Position numbers and translations under genes: made by a program | From: Qaidamihabitans albus | GTDB taxonomy: Bacteria > Actinomycetota > Actinomycetes > Mycobacteriales > Pseudonocardiaceae | Direction of reading: 5' to 3' | DNA length: 64,000 nucleotides | NCBI RefSeq assembly: GCF_016464705.1 | Contig: NZ_JAEHOB010000012.1 | Coordinates: forward strand, 1-64,000 | In this document: positions 17,204 through 27,000 of the stretch, piece by piece | How the letters are laid out: every line of letters begins with the position of its first letter | Position numbering within the stretch: the stretch's first letter is position 1 | Notes under the pieces: model-generated | What the model was told of the DNA's origin: nothing | Database searches by the model: none | What the model saw: only the letters and a program-made list of their open reading frames with translations

Positions 17204-18007
17204 TCACATGCCCATGCCGCCATCGACCGGGAGCCCTGCCCCGGTGATGTACTTGGCGGCGTCGGAGGCCAGGAAGACCACGGCGTCGGCCATGTCGTCG
17301 ACCTGCCCGAGGCGTCCCTGCGGAGTCAGCTCCACGACGGCCTTCGCGGCTTCCTCGGGCGAGGGGAAGAGGCCGAGCTCCGCACAGTCCACGGCAAGCT
17401 GGTTGCCCATCGCGGTCGGCGTCAGGCCCGGGTAGATGCAGTTGACCCGCACGCCGTAGCCGAGCTTGCCCGACTCGGCCGCGGCGACCCTGGTGAGCCG
17501 GTCGATGCCGGACTTCGTCGCCGAGTAGCCCGCGATGCCGGGGAACGCGATCGTCGCGGCGACGGAGGCGATGTTGACGACGGCGCCGCCGTTGCCGGCC
17601 GGGCCTCCAGGGCGCATGGTGCGGAAGGCGTGCTTGAGCCCGAGCGCGGTACCGAGCACGTTGACGTCGAGCATCTTCCGCACGTCGGCGGGATCGAGGT
17701 CGACGATCAGGCTGGTGATCTCCACGCCCGCGTTGTTGACGAGCAGGTCCAGCCCGCCGAGTGCGTTCACCACGTTCGGGATCGCCTCGGCCCAGCTCGC
17801 GTCCTCGGTGACATCCAGTGCGATGAACTCCGCCGTGGCGCCCCCGTCACGCAGCGACTGCGCGGTCTCCTTGCCGACGTCCTCCAGCACGTCACCGACG
17901 GCGACGGCGGCGCCTGCCTTGGCCAGCGCCTCGGCCATCCCGGCGCCGAGCCCACGCGCTCCCCCAGTGACCAGCGCTTTTCGGCCGGTCAGGTCATAAC
18001 TCGTCAT
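17204..18007 (-). CDS. Short-chain dehydrogenase/reductase (FabG-like)
   Basis: 267 residues, classical SDR: TGGARGLGAGMAEALAKAG (cofactor glycines), NNAGVEI, catalytic Ser in NIASVAAT and the YSATK Tyr-Lys pair, and a PVDGGMGM C-terminus. NAD is favoured over NADP by Asp in VAVGDV. First gene of the leftward operon with the two following enzymes; 31 bases separate it from the next. Its promoter lies inside the palindromic operator at 18100-18137, so it should be derepressed by the TetR ligand. Confidence 0.9.
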   Translation of the reverse strand: MTSYDLTGRKALVTGGARGLGAGMAEALAKAGAAVAVGDVLEDVGKETAQSLRDGGATAEFIALDVTEDASWAEAIPNVVNALGGLDLLVNNAGVEITSLIVDLDPADVRKMLDVNVLGTALGLKHAFRTMRPGGPAGNGGAVVNIASVAATIAFPGIAGYSATKSGIDRLTRVAAAESGKLGYGVRVNCIYPGLTPTAMGNQLAVDCAELGLFPSPEEAAKAVVELTPQGRLGQVDDMADAVVFLASDAAKYITGAGLPVDGGMGM

Positions 18008-18099
18008 CCGGAATCTCCTCCTTGAGATCGCTGATCCGCGGCTTCGCCGCGCTCGTCGGTGAGGACGGAGCTGCGGTGTGGGTCACACACTAGCGAGAT

Positions 18100-18137
18100 T
18101 TGGACAGTCGTCAAGAATTTCTTTGACAGTTGTCCAA
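18100..18137. promoter_or_regulatory. Long palindromic TetR operator overlapping the SDR promoter
   Basis: The arms TTGGACA-NNN-GTCAA and TTGAC-NNN-TGTCCAA are perfectly complementary around an 8-base centre. On the minus strand TTGACG, 16 bases, then TAGTGT gives a good sigma-70-type promoter for the SDR operon that starts inside the operator, so bound repressor would block it. It is midway between the SDR and TetR genes. Confidence 0.75.
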
Positions 18138-18215
18138 CCAAGCTGGTCGCGCCGGACGATAGACTCGGCCCCGGCCCGCACGCCGCGAGCCACAGCCACC
18201 CGACAGGACGCACAC

Positions 18216-18881
18216 GTGACCGAGGCCGTCGAAACCAAGCAGGACCGGATCGCTCGCCGCCAGGTCGACAAGTTCGAGGGGCGACGTACGCAGCTCGCGG
18301 TCGCCACCCTCCACACGCTGGCGGAGCTGGGCTACGCCCGTACCAGCCTGCGCGAGATCGCCCAGAACTCGGAGTTCTCACACGGCGTCCTGCACTACTA
18401 CTTCACCGACAAGCGCGACCTGATCACCCAGGCGGTACGCCAGTACGAGGCCGTGTGCGTCACCCGCTACGACGACGTGGTGGCGGGCTCGACCACGGCG
18501 GAGCAACTGCGGCGCGACTTCGTCAACACGTTCTTCGCCACGCTGAAGGCCGACGCCCCGCTGCACAGACTCTGGTACGACCTGCGCAACCAGAGCCTGT
18601 TCGACGAGTCCTTCCGCGAGGACGTGCTGGAGATCGACGAGCATCGCGAGGCCATGATCTGGCGGGTGATCAGCCGCTACGCGGAGCTCTCCGGTGGTGA
18701 ACCGGCGACCTCGCCCGTCGCGTCGTACGTCATGCTCGACGGGATTTTCCAGCGTGCGCTGCTGAGTTCACTGTCCGGAATGGACGCGCAGGTGGCGCAG
18801 CTGGAGGAGGAACTTCCGCGCGTGCTCGACCTGCTCGTCTCCGGTGGGACACAGTTTCCGCAGGCCACCGGTCGTGAGTGA
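18216..18881 (+). CDS. TetR-family transcriptional regulator
   Basis: 221 residues from GTG 18216 (frame open upstream, but the region before is the operator). Helix-turn-helix LAELGYARTSLREIAQNSEFSHGVLHYYFTDKRDLI near residues 31-66; the C-terminal helical domain has DLRNQSLFDESFREDVLEID. Divergent from the SDR / saccharopine-like / acyl-CoA ligase operon and presumably its repressor through the 18100-18137 palindrome. The last eight codons, including the TGA, are inside a copy of the dispersed palindromic repeat, so the present C-terminus (PQATGRE) was created or replaced by that element. Confidence 0.88.
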   Translation: MTEAVETKQDRIARRQVDKFEGRRTQLAVATLHTLAELGYARTSLREIAQNSEFSHGVLHYYFTDKRDLITQAVRQYEAVCVTRYDDVVAGSTTAEQLRRDFVNTFFATLKADAPLHRLWYDLRNQSLFDESFREDVLEIDEHREAMIWRVISRYAELSGGEPATSPVASYVMLDGIFQRALLSSLSGMDAQVAQLEEELPRVLDLLVSGGTQFPQATGRE

Positions 18882-18924
18882 GGAGCCGCGTTCCAACTCG
18901 CGTGCGCCCTCACGAGGGTGACCA
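18853..18924. repeat. Dispersed palindromic repeat, copy A
   Basis: One of four copies in the window. Layout: GTTTCCGCAGGCCACC, then CGTGAGTG, a spacer containing GTTCCAACTCG, then CCTCACGA and GGTGACC. The inner pair CGTGAGTG/CCTCACG and outer pair form a nested stem. This copy has the most mismatches in the right arm. It overlaps the 3' end of the TetR gene and abuts the recD 3' end. Confidence 0.75.
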
Positions 18925-18931
18925 GCCGTCG

Positions 18932-20743
18932 TCACCGCCCCAGGCCGGAGGCGCGCAGCGCCTGGCGCCCCACGGCGGCCCGCACGGCGGCCTCGCTGCC
19001 GATGATCCGCACGCGGCGGCGGGCCCGCGTGATCGCCGTGTACAGCAGTTGCCGGGTGAGGATTGCGGAGGTCTCCTCCGGCAGCACCACGGACACCGTC
19101 TCGTACTGGCTGCCCTGGCTGCGGTGCACCGTCATGGCGTAGACGGGCTGGACGGCGGCGAGCCTGCTGGGGTGGACCAGCAGCGGTGTCGCACCGCGGT
19201 CGAACACCGCCAGGTGGCCGTCGCCCCGCTCGACGACGACGCCGGTGTCACCGTTGCTGAGCCCGGCGTCGTAGTCGGTTTCGGTGACCAGCAACGGCTG
19301 GCCCGGATACCGGCGGTCCGGATCGAGAACGCGCCCGCACGCCTCGCCGGTCCACGTGAGCGCCTGGCGGGACCAGCGGCCCACGCCGTAGGCACCCCCA
19401 CGATGCGCGCACAGCAGCCGGTGCGCGTTGAGCGCGTCGAGCGCGGCCGGGATGTCACCGCGTTCGGCGGCGTCGATGAGCGCGAGGCCGGTCGCGGTCA
19501 CGTCGGCGCGTACCTCGTCGACGTCCTCGGGGTCGTGGAGGGTGACGCTGCCGTCGCCCGAGCGAAGGACGGCCACGGCCTCGTCGGCGGCGCCGCGGCG
19601 GACGGCATCGGCGAGCTCGGCGATGGAGCCGGTGAACCGGTGGCCGTCGCGCAGGCGGACCACCGCGCGGCCCAGTTGCTCACGTTCGATCCCGGCCGGT
19701 GGCACCAGCCGGGCGAGATCCGGGTTGGCGGGACGAGCCGACGGGCGGGCGACCAGGTCCGCCAGCACGGCGCCCGCGTCCACCGACGCGAGCTGGTCGG
19801 GGTCACCGAGGAGGACCAGCCGGGTCTCGGGACGCAACGCCTCCACCAGGCGCGCCATCATCGTCAGCGACACCATCGAGGTCTCGTCGACCACCACGAC
19901 GTCGTGGGGCAGCCAGTTGTGCTCATCGTGGGTGAACCGGCTCCGGCTGTCGCGCCGCGGTCCGAGGAGGCGGTGCAGCGTGGTGGCCTCCAGCCCGTCC
20001 GGCAGCCCGAGCTCACCCGCCTGCTCGGTGATCGACTCCTGCAGCCGGGAGGCGGCCTTCCCGGTCGGCGCGGCCAGCGCGATCCGCAGTGTGGGCCCGT
20101 GCAGCGCGTACAGCAGCGCGAGGATGCGCGCCGCCGTGTGGGTCTTGCCGGTCCCGGGACCGCCGGCGACGATCGTCGTCCACTCGGTGGCGGCGAGCGC
20201 GGCGGCGACGCGCTGCCGGTCCGGTCTCCGGCCGCCGCCGGGGAAGAGGGCGCCGAGCACGTCCGCCGCGATGTCGAGGTCCACGGCAGGGCGCCTGCGT
20301 TCCCGCTCGGCCAGCACGGCGCGGACCGTATCCTCCTGCCGGTGGTAGCGGGTCAGGAACAGCAGTGGCCCGTCCTGACCGTCCACCAGGGTGAGCGGCG
20401 TGAGGGGGCCTGCGGCGCCGCCCGTCACGAGCGGGCTCCGGCGCAGGTCGCCGGCCAGCCGCGCCGGGTCCGGCCACGGCAGGCTGTCGGCACTGTTTTC
20501 GGCACTGCTGTCGGCACTGCTGTCGGCGGCCAGGTCGGGCAGCCGGTCCAGCTCGACGCACACGGAGCCGAGCCGCAGCGCCCGCACGGTGAGCGCCACC
20601 GCCAGCAACACCATCTCGTCGCCCTCACCGGCGAGCTTCCCGAGCCGGTAGGCGACGTGCACGTCCGCCGGGGCGAGCACCCCCGCGTCTTCGAAGGTGC
20701 GCAACGCGCCGGTCGCCCGCAGGGTGGTCAGCGGCTCGGTCAT
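18932..20743 (-). CDS. recD: Exodeoxyribonuclease V subunit alpha (RecD helicase)
   Basis: 603 residues from ATG 20743, which overlaps the recB stop (ATGA). Walker A GGPGTGKTHTAARIL (about residue 195), Walker B DETSMVSLTMM, and motif VI-like MTVHRSQGSQYETV are the RecD 5'-to-3' helicase motifs. It works with RecB and RecC to unwind and resect double-strand breaks. The N-terminal domain contains a short Ser/Ala/Asp stretch coded by a 12-base tandem repeat (20490-20525) that probably forms a flexible linker. Last of the recC-recB-recD operon. Confidence 0.93.
   Translation of the reverse strand: MTEPLTTLRATGALRTFEDAGVLAPADVHVAYRLGKLAGEGDEMVLLAVALTVRALRLGSVCVELDRLPDLAADSSADSSAENSADSLPWPDPARLAGDLRRSPLVTGGAAGPLTPLTLVDGQDGPLLFLTRYHRQEDTVRAVLAERERRRPAVDLDIAADVLGALFPGGGRRPDRQRVAAALAATEWTTIVAGGPGTGKTHTAARILALLYALHGPTLRIALAAPTGKAASRLQESITEQAGELGLPDGLEATTLHRLLGPRRDSRSRFTHDEHNWLPHDVVVVDETSMVSLTMMARLVEALRPETRLVLLGDPDQLASVDAGAVLADLVARPSARPANPDLARLVPPAGIEREQLGRAVVRLRDGHRFTGSIAELADAVRRGAADEAVAVLRSGDGSVTLHDPEDVDEVRADVTATGLALIDAAERGDIPAALDALNAHRLLCAHRGGAYGVGRWSRQALTWTGEACGRVLDPDRRYPGQPLLVTETDYDAGLSNGDTGVVVERGDGHLAVFDRGATPLLVHPSRLAAVQPVYAMTVHRSQGSQYETVSVVLPEETSAILTRQLLYTAITRARRRVRIIGSEAAVRAAVGRQALRASGLGR
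20490..20525 (-). repeat. 12-base tandem repeat inside recD
   Basis: Three in-phase units of GCACTGCTGTCG (the first with two changes) lie at 20490-20501, 20502-20513 and 20514-20525. They encode Ser-Ala-Asp/Glu-Ser/Asn tetrapeptides. Being a multiple of three, copy changes would not break the frame. Confidence 0.8.
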
Positions 20744-23700
20744 GAGCCCGCCAGCAGTTCGGACAGTTCCGTGACGAGCGCGGGTGGCGGCCGCCACGCG
20801 AACACCCCACAGCCGGGCGGGGTCTGCGGGCCGATCATGCCGCGCACGAACAGGTATCGGGCACCGCCGAGGTGCCGGTGCGGGTCGTAACCGGGCAGGC
20901 GCCACCGCAGATACCGATGCAGCGCCACGAGATACAGCAATGCCTGTAGCGGATAGTGGGCGCGCGACATCTCCGCGGCCATCGCCTGCTGGCCGTAGTG
21001 CGCCGCGTCGAGGGGTCCGGCACCGAGCCTGTTCGTCTTGTAGTCGACGACGGTGAACTCGGGGCCCTCCGGCCCCTGGCGGCGCACCACGGCGTCGATG
21101 CTGCCGGTGAGGAAACCCCGCAGCGGCGGCGGGGTCAGCATGGCGAGCTGGTCGGGATAACCGGCGAGCGGATCGTCGGCGGGCAGGTGCCCGCGAACCA
21201 GCTCCGCCATGCCGGACACGGTCACGTGCGTCGCCACCCCGAACTCGAAGTCGAGCTCGGCGAGCCGATCGGCCGGGGCGACGTCGGCGAGCGTGCCGCC
21301 ACCGAAGGGAGTGCGCAACACCGCGGTCAGCGCGGCCGCCAGCGCCTCAACGTCCACACCGGACAGACGCCGGACAGTGGCCTCGGCGGCCTCGGCGCAG
21401 CGCCGTCGCACCTCGGCGGCCAGGTCGGCGGCGGAGGTGTCGACGTGTTCCAGGATCGTGTGCACCAGCGTGCCGAACTCCGGACCGGAGGGCAGCTCGT
21501 TCATCAACGACGCCGTCACGCTCCCGGGCCGCGGCTCACCCGCTGCCACCGGTGGTGTCTCCGGCTCGTCGACGGTGACCTTCTCCTCCACCTCGCTGGC
21601 GGCCCCCGGCGTCACGTGCGCGGCCGCGGTGAGCGCGCTGTAGGAAGCGCGGCGCCAGCTCAGGTCGAGAGAACGGGTGAAGGGCGCGACGGCCAGCTCC
21701 CGCTGTGGTTCGCCCGGCTGCTGCCGGCGGCGCCGGGCGGGCGTGGCCGGGACGGGCTCCACCGCGATCGTGCCGTCCGCCGGCCTGGCCCACTCCGCGA
21801 ACCGTCCGGCCAGGTCCGCGTCGCCGGGGACCGGTGCCGTGCCGGGCGGTTCGGCATGGCCGCCGTCGCGGCCGAAGAGCAGCCGGTGCAGCGGGCCGCC
21901 CTTGGTGTTCACCGTCGGCGCCCACCACGCGACCACCCGGCACATCGCACGAGTCAGTGCGACATACAGCAATCGCAGGTCCTCGCCCGCCTCCTCCACC
22001 TGGTGCCGCACCTTGCGCTCGGCGTACCCGGCTCCACCGCGCCCCCCGACGTCGCGCACGCGCCGGCGGTTCTCGTGCAGGAGCAAGGACTCCACATCGG
22101 ACGGTTTGCCGCCGTCCCAGCCGAACGGCAGGTACACCACCGGATACTCCAGCCCCTTCGAGGCGTGGATGGTCACGATGTGCACCGCCGCACTGTCGCG
22201 GTCGAGCATCCGGCTGCGATCGGCCGAGGTGACGCGCTGCTCCTCGGTCGTCCGCGCCGACAGCCAGCGGATCAGTGCGGTCAGGCCGAGCGACTGTGTC
22301 GCCGCCGCGCGGTTGAGCAGCTGCGCGAGGTGCCGGATGTCGGTGAGCATCCGCCCGCCGCCGTCCACGCCCAGGATCCGCTCGTCCAGCCGGGTCCGGC
22401 CGGCGAGGCGTTCCGTCATGGCCGCCACGCCCGCCTGTGCGAAGGTGCCCGCGAGCTCGCGCAGCAGCCCGGCCAGCTCGGCGACCATCTCATCACCGCC
22501 CGTGTCGAGCTCCGCCGCGGTCGTCCCGATCAGCGGGGTGAGCGCGGCCAGCCGGACGCGGGCCGGGCGGTGCGGGTGTTCGAGTCCTTGCAGCAGCCGC
22601 AGCCAGGCGTCCGCGGCGGGGGTCGCGAACACGCTCGTACCGCCCGCCAGCACACAGGCCACACCGGCGTCGTGCAGCGCGTCGCGGACCAGGGCGACCT
22701 GGGTGCGGTTGCGCACGAGCACCGCGATGTCGCTGGGCGCCAGCTGGCGCTGCGTGCCGTCGGCAGCCAGCGCGGGGCGGCTCTCCAGCAGGGTGACGAC
22801 GTCGTCGGCGAGGTCGGCCGCGATCCGGCGGCGCACGGCGCCGACGGCAGGGAACCCGGCCTTGTTCCGCGGCCCGCAGCCGGTGCGGTCCAGGTAGCGC
22901 AGCCGCAGCGGCGCCGCGCCCGGCAGTCGTTCGCCGGGACCGGCGGGCGCCACCGGTTTGGCGACGATCTCGGGATGGCCGAGCGCCGCGCCCGCGTACA
23001 CCCGCTCCAGCGCGGTGAGCAGGCCGCCGTCGCTGCGCCAGTTGACCTCCAGTGCCAGCCGGTGATCGGCCGTCCGCACGGCGTCGAGGTAGGCAAGCAC
23101 CTCGGCGCCGCGGAAAGCGTAGATGGCCTGCTTGGGGTCGCCGACCAGGATCATGGTGACGCTGCCGTGGAAGGCCAGCCGCAGCACCTCCCACTGGACG
23201 GGGTCGGTGTCCTGGAACTCGTCGACCAGCACCACGCGGTAGCGCTCGCGGATCCGGCGGCACGCGGCCGGGCCGTGCACCGGGTGCGCGAGGGTGTCCC
23301 GGAGCAGCACGAGCAGGTCGTCGAAGTCGCGGACCCCGCGCAGGCGTTTGCGCCGCCGCACCTCGGCGCGGGCGGCTTCGGCGAAGGCGACCCGCCGGCC
23401 CGCCACCGTGCCCGCCCCGGCTTCGGCCGGCGCCAGGCGCGCCTGGCCGTCCCTGATCGCGGCCAGCGCCGCATCCCGCGCCTGCGGCAGCGGCAACTGC
23501 GCCTCATCGGCGTCGCGATACCGCTCCAGGTAGAGGTCGGAGATCACCTCCTCGGCGATGTCGTCCACCGACTCGACGACCACCGCGTCGGGCTCGCGCT
23601 CCCCGGCGATGCCGAGGCTGTCGAGCATCCGCTGGCAGAAGCCGTGCGTGGTGGCGATGGTGGCCGCGTCGAAGTCCGACACCGCGCGCAGCAGCCGAAG

Positions 23701-24018
23701 CCGCCGCGCCCGCACGGTCTCCTCGTCCCCACGGGCCAGCCACGCCACGAGCTCATCGTCGTCGCCGCGGGCCCGTCCGGGATCGGCGAGGGCGGCCGCG
23801 GTGGCCACCAGGCGGGCGCGGGTGCGTTCGCGCAGTTCGCGGGTGGCGGCGCGGCCGAAGGTGACCAGCATCAGCTGCGGCAGCTCTGCCACGCCCTCGG
23901 CGAGGTAGCGGGTGGCCAGTCCCGCGATGGCGTAGGTCTTGCCGGTGCCCGCGCTGGCCTCGATCACCGTGCTGCCCGTCGGCAACGGCCCGGTCAGGTC
24001 GAACCGCGCGGCGTTCAC
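20740..24018 (-). CDS. recB: Exodeoxyribonuclease V subunit beta (RecB helicase-nuclease)
   Basis: 1092 residues, close to the usual 1100-1200. Start GTG 24018 overlaps the recC stop (GTGA); the frame is open much further upstream but that lies inside recC. Walker A EASAGTGKTYAIAG (about residues 20-33), DEFQDTDPVQWEVL (motif II), HIVTIHASKGLEYPVVYLP (motif V/VI), and a C-terminal RecB-family nuclease box VDYKTNRLG with GTLVHTILEHVD upstream. It is the 3'-to-5' motor and the nuclease of the RecBCD complex. Confidence 0.94.
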   Translation of the reverse strand: MNAARFDLTGPLPTGSTVIEASAGTGKTYAIAGLATRYLAEGVAELPQLMLVTFGRAATRELRERTRARLVATAAALADPGRARGDDDELVAWLARGDEETVRARRLRLLRAVSDFDAATIATTHGFCQRMLDSLGIAGEREPDAVVVESVDDIAEEVISDLYLERYRDADEAQLPLPQARDAALAAIRDGQARLAPAEAGAGTVAGRRVAFAEAARAEVRRRKRLRGVRDFDDLLVLLRDTLAHPVHGPAACRRIRERYRVVLVDEFQDTDPVQWEVLRLAFHGSVTMILVGDPKQAIYAFRGAEVLAYLDAVRTADHRLALEVNWRSDGGLLTALERVYAGAALGHPEIVAKPVAPAGPGERLPGAAPLRLRYLDRTGCGPRNKAGFPAVGAVRRRIAADLADDVVTLLESRPALAADGTQRQLAPSDIAVLVRNRTQVALVRDALHDAGVACVLAGGTSVFATPAADAWLRLLQGLEHPHRPARVRLAALTPLIGTTAAELDTGGDEMVAELAGLLRELAGTFAQAGVAAMTERLAGRTRLDERILGVDGGGRMLTDIRHLAQLLNRAAATQSLGLTALIRWLSARTTEEQRVTSADRSRMLDRDSAAVHIVTIHASKGLEYPVVYLPFGWDGGKPSDVESLLLHENRRRVRDVGGRGGAGYAERKVRHQVEEAGEDLRLLYVALTRAMCRVVAWWAPTVNTKGGPLHRLLFGRDGGHAEPPGTAPVPGDADLAGRFAEWARPADGTIAVEPVPATPARRRRQQPGEPQRELAVAPFTRSLDLSWRRASYSALTAAAHVTPGAASEVEEKVTVDEPETPPVAAGEPRPGSVTASLMNELPSGPEFGTLVHTILEHVDTSAADLAAEVRRRCAEAAEATVRRLSGVDVEALAAALTAVLRTPFGGGTLADVAPADRLAELDFEFGVATHVTVSGMAELVRGHLPADDPLAGYPDQLAMLTPPPLRGFLTGSIDAVVRRQGPEGPEFTVVDYKTNRLGAGPLDAAHYGQQAMAAEMSRAHYPLQALLYLVALHRYLRWRLPGYDPHRHLGGARYLFVRGMIGPQTPPGCGVFAWRPPPALVTELSELLAGS

Positions 24019-27000
24019 AGCGGCCTCACCTCCTCGGCAGCCAGCAGCGGGTCCCACACGCGGCGGGCGAGCGCGCCGAACCGGGACGTCTCCCCGGACC
24101 ACCGCTCGCCGGCGCGGGGCGGGGCCTCCCACATCCGCTCGAACGGAACCTGGTCGCCGCGCACGAAACGGACGGCGTCGTCGGCGTCGTCCCCGGGCAC
24201 CGTCGCCGAGCCTGCCCACACCGCCGCCGCGTCGGTGCGCGCCTCCTCGGCCTCCATCCCGGCGAGGCGGCGGCTCGCGTAGCACTCGGACGTCTTCGGA
24301 GCCAGCGGCAGCGGCTCGGTCATCCCCCGGTCGTAGACGTCCACGAGCTGCGCCAGCACCGCCCGCGGGTCCGCGGGCGCCGTGAGGGTCGAGCCTCGCG
24401 CGGTCGGCGCCTCCGTCTTGGCAGGACCGATCGTGACCGCCCGCCACCCCGGGTCGCCGGTGGAGGCGGCGACCGCGAGCAGCCGCGCCCACGCGGCGAG
24501 CCGCTGCCGCGGTGACAACGCCGAGTACGAGGCGTTGAGCAGCACCGTGCCACGCACCCCCGGGGCCGTGCCCGTGAGGCGACGGCCGCCACCGAGGTCG
24601 ACCGAGACGTCGGTGGTCCCCGCGCTCTCCGTCAGATACGGGGCCGCGGCGTCCCGGACCACCTCGACGCCGCGCGCGATGGTGTTCACGGTGCCGGCGC
24701 CGAGCCGCCCCGCGGGCAGCGTGCCGCGGCGCAGTTCGGCCTGGCAGAGGTCCGGGATGGCGGCGCCGGCCAGTGCGGCCGACAGCATGCGGTTGCCGAT
24801 GTCCCAGCGGGTGAGCCCGTCGATCCGCAGCGGCAGCGCGTCGTCGATCTCGTCGGCAGGGCCGGGCAGCGTGACGCCCAGACGCTGCCGCAGGAACGCC
24901 CTTGCCGGGTTGCTCAGGAACGCGACCAGGGCATCCAGCTCGACATCGGTCCGGTCGAGGGCGGGTAGCGGTGCGGGAAGGAACGGCGGCCGCGGTCGCG
25001 GATTCCGGGCGGCCCGCGCGGCCGCGAACGCGTGGGGGTCGAAGCTGAACGGGCCGGGGGCGGCGAAGTTGGCCTGGTCGAAGGGTTGCAGCGGCTGCCG
25101 GGTCACCACCGCGGCGGGCTCGGTGACGGTCGCCTCCACGGCGTCGATGAGCTCGGCAAGGGGCGCCGCGGGCGGGCGGGTGGCGCCGGTGACCGGGTCC
25201 GCGCCCGTGTAGCAGACGAGGAGGTGGTCGGTGGCTGCCAGGACGGCGTCGAGCAGCAGCTGCCGGTCCTCGCTGCGTGGGTCGCGTTCCCCGAGGCAGG
25301 GGTCGCGGGCCAGGATGTCGTCCCCGCCCGCGCGCCCCGCGCGGGGATAGGTGTCGTCGTCCAGGCCGAGCAGCGCGACCACCCGGTGCGGCACCGACCG
25401 CATCGGCACCAGCGTGCACACCGTCGCCTCGCCGGTGCGGAAGTTCGCTCGGGTGGGTCGAGCGTCCAGGCGCCGGGCCAGCAGGGACCGGACGTCCGCC
25501 AGCCGCAGCCGCGCCTCGCCGGCGTGCTCGGTGGCCGTGGCCAACTCCCTGCCCGCCTGCATCCGCTGCCAGGCCGCGTCCGGCGGGACGTCGGTGAGCA
25601 GGTCGAGCGCTCTGCCGAGCACCGACGTCCACTCCCCCGCGGGCTGCTGCCCGGTGAGCCGGGCCAGCACCGAGGCGAGGCGGTCGACGAACTCGGCGAA
25701 CCGGCCGGCCAGGTCCACGTCGCTCGAGTCCACGTCGTCCAGCGGCAACGCCAGGCCGAGCCATTCGAGGCCGGTCTCGTCCGCGGCCACACCCAGCAGC
25801 AGCCGGTCCAGTGCGGTGGCGAAGGTGTTCTGCCGGACCTGCCCGAGGCCGTGCGCGGCGCGCTGCCGCTCACCCAGACCCCAGCGGGCCCCTGCGGTGA
25901 CGGTCCACGTCCGCACCGTCTCCAGGGAGTCGCCGGTGAAGCCGAACCGCCGGGCCACCGGCTCGCTCGCCGCCAGGTCCAGCACCTCGCTGGCCGTCAC
26001 CCGCCCGTCCGCCAGGCGCAGCAGCGTCGCCACGGTCTCCAGCAGCGGGTTGGTGCGGGCCAGGCCGCGGTCGGCGAGCCGGACCCGCAGCCGGTGCCCG
26101 GGATGCTCGCCGCCGTCCGGCTGCCCGAACGCCGCCGTGATCAGCGGGGCGAAGCTGTCCACGTCCGGGCACATGACGATGATGTCGCGCGGCTGCAGGG
26201 TCTCGTCCTCGGCGAGCAGCCGCAGCAACGCCTCGCGAAGCACCTCCACCTGCCGGGCCGGGCCGTGGCAGGCGTGGACCGTGATGCTGCCGTCGTGCGG
26301 AACCTTGCCCGTCACGCCCGGACTGCGCTCCTCGGCGATGTCGGCCCGAACGGCCGCGAGCGTTCCCTTTCCGGGGCTCGGACCGGGATGGTGCACGGGG
26401 GTGCAGCGGTTCCGCAGCCGGTGCTGCAGCTCCCGGACGTCGCGGGACAGCCCGGCCAGCAGTGGGTTCCGCAGCTGGAGGGCGCTGTCGTCGCCGGCGC
26501 GCCGCGGCGGGGCGGGACGCTCGGCGAGGCTGTCCCACATCGCCGGGCTCGGATGGGTGAGCCACAGGTGGACGTCGCGGTGGACGGCGAGCGCGTCGAG
26601 CACCTCGAGTTGCGCCTGGGGCAGCCGGGTGGCCCCGAACAGCGACACCCGCTCGGGCAGGTCCACCAGCCCGGGCTCGGCGGCCAGCCGCCGGCAGGTC
26701 ACGCCCAGACGTTCGGCGGGGCTCGGTGTTCCGACGCGCTCGCGCAGTCGTCGCCAGAGCTCGACCTGCCACGCCAGGTCGCCGTCGACGGGGGTGCCCG
26801 CGCCGTCGGAGTCGCCACCGGCCGCCCAGTCGGCGAGCATGGCGGGGCGGTTCTCGCCGTAGTCGGCGAACAGGCGGGCCAGCGCCTCGGCGGTGCTGTA
26901 CCGGCGCCCGCGGCGGTGCGAGTCCGCCGCCTCCCCCGCCCCGAGATGGTGCGCCAGCATCGCGCACCACGGCTCGCCGAGGGATTCGTCGATGACGTCC

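Noticed and set aside
24019-25764. Upstream in-frame extension of recB to 25764
   Set aside because: It lies wholly inside recC in another frame; the GTGA overlap at 24015-24018 and the conserved RecB start support the shorter gene.
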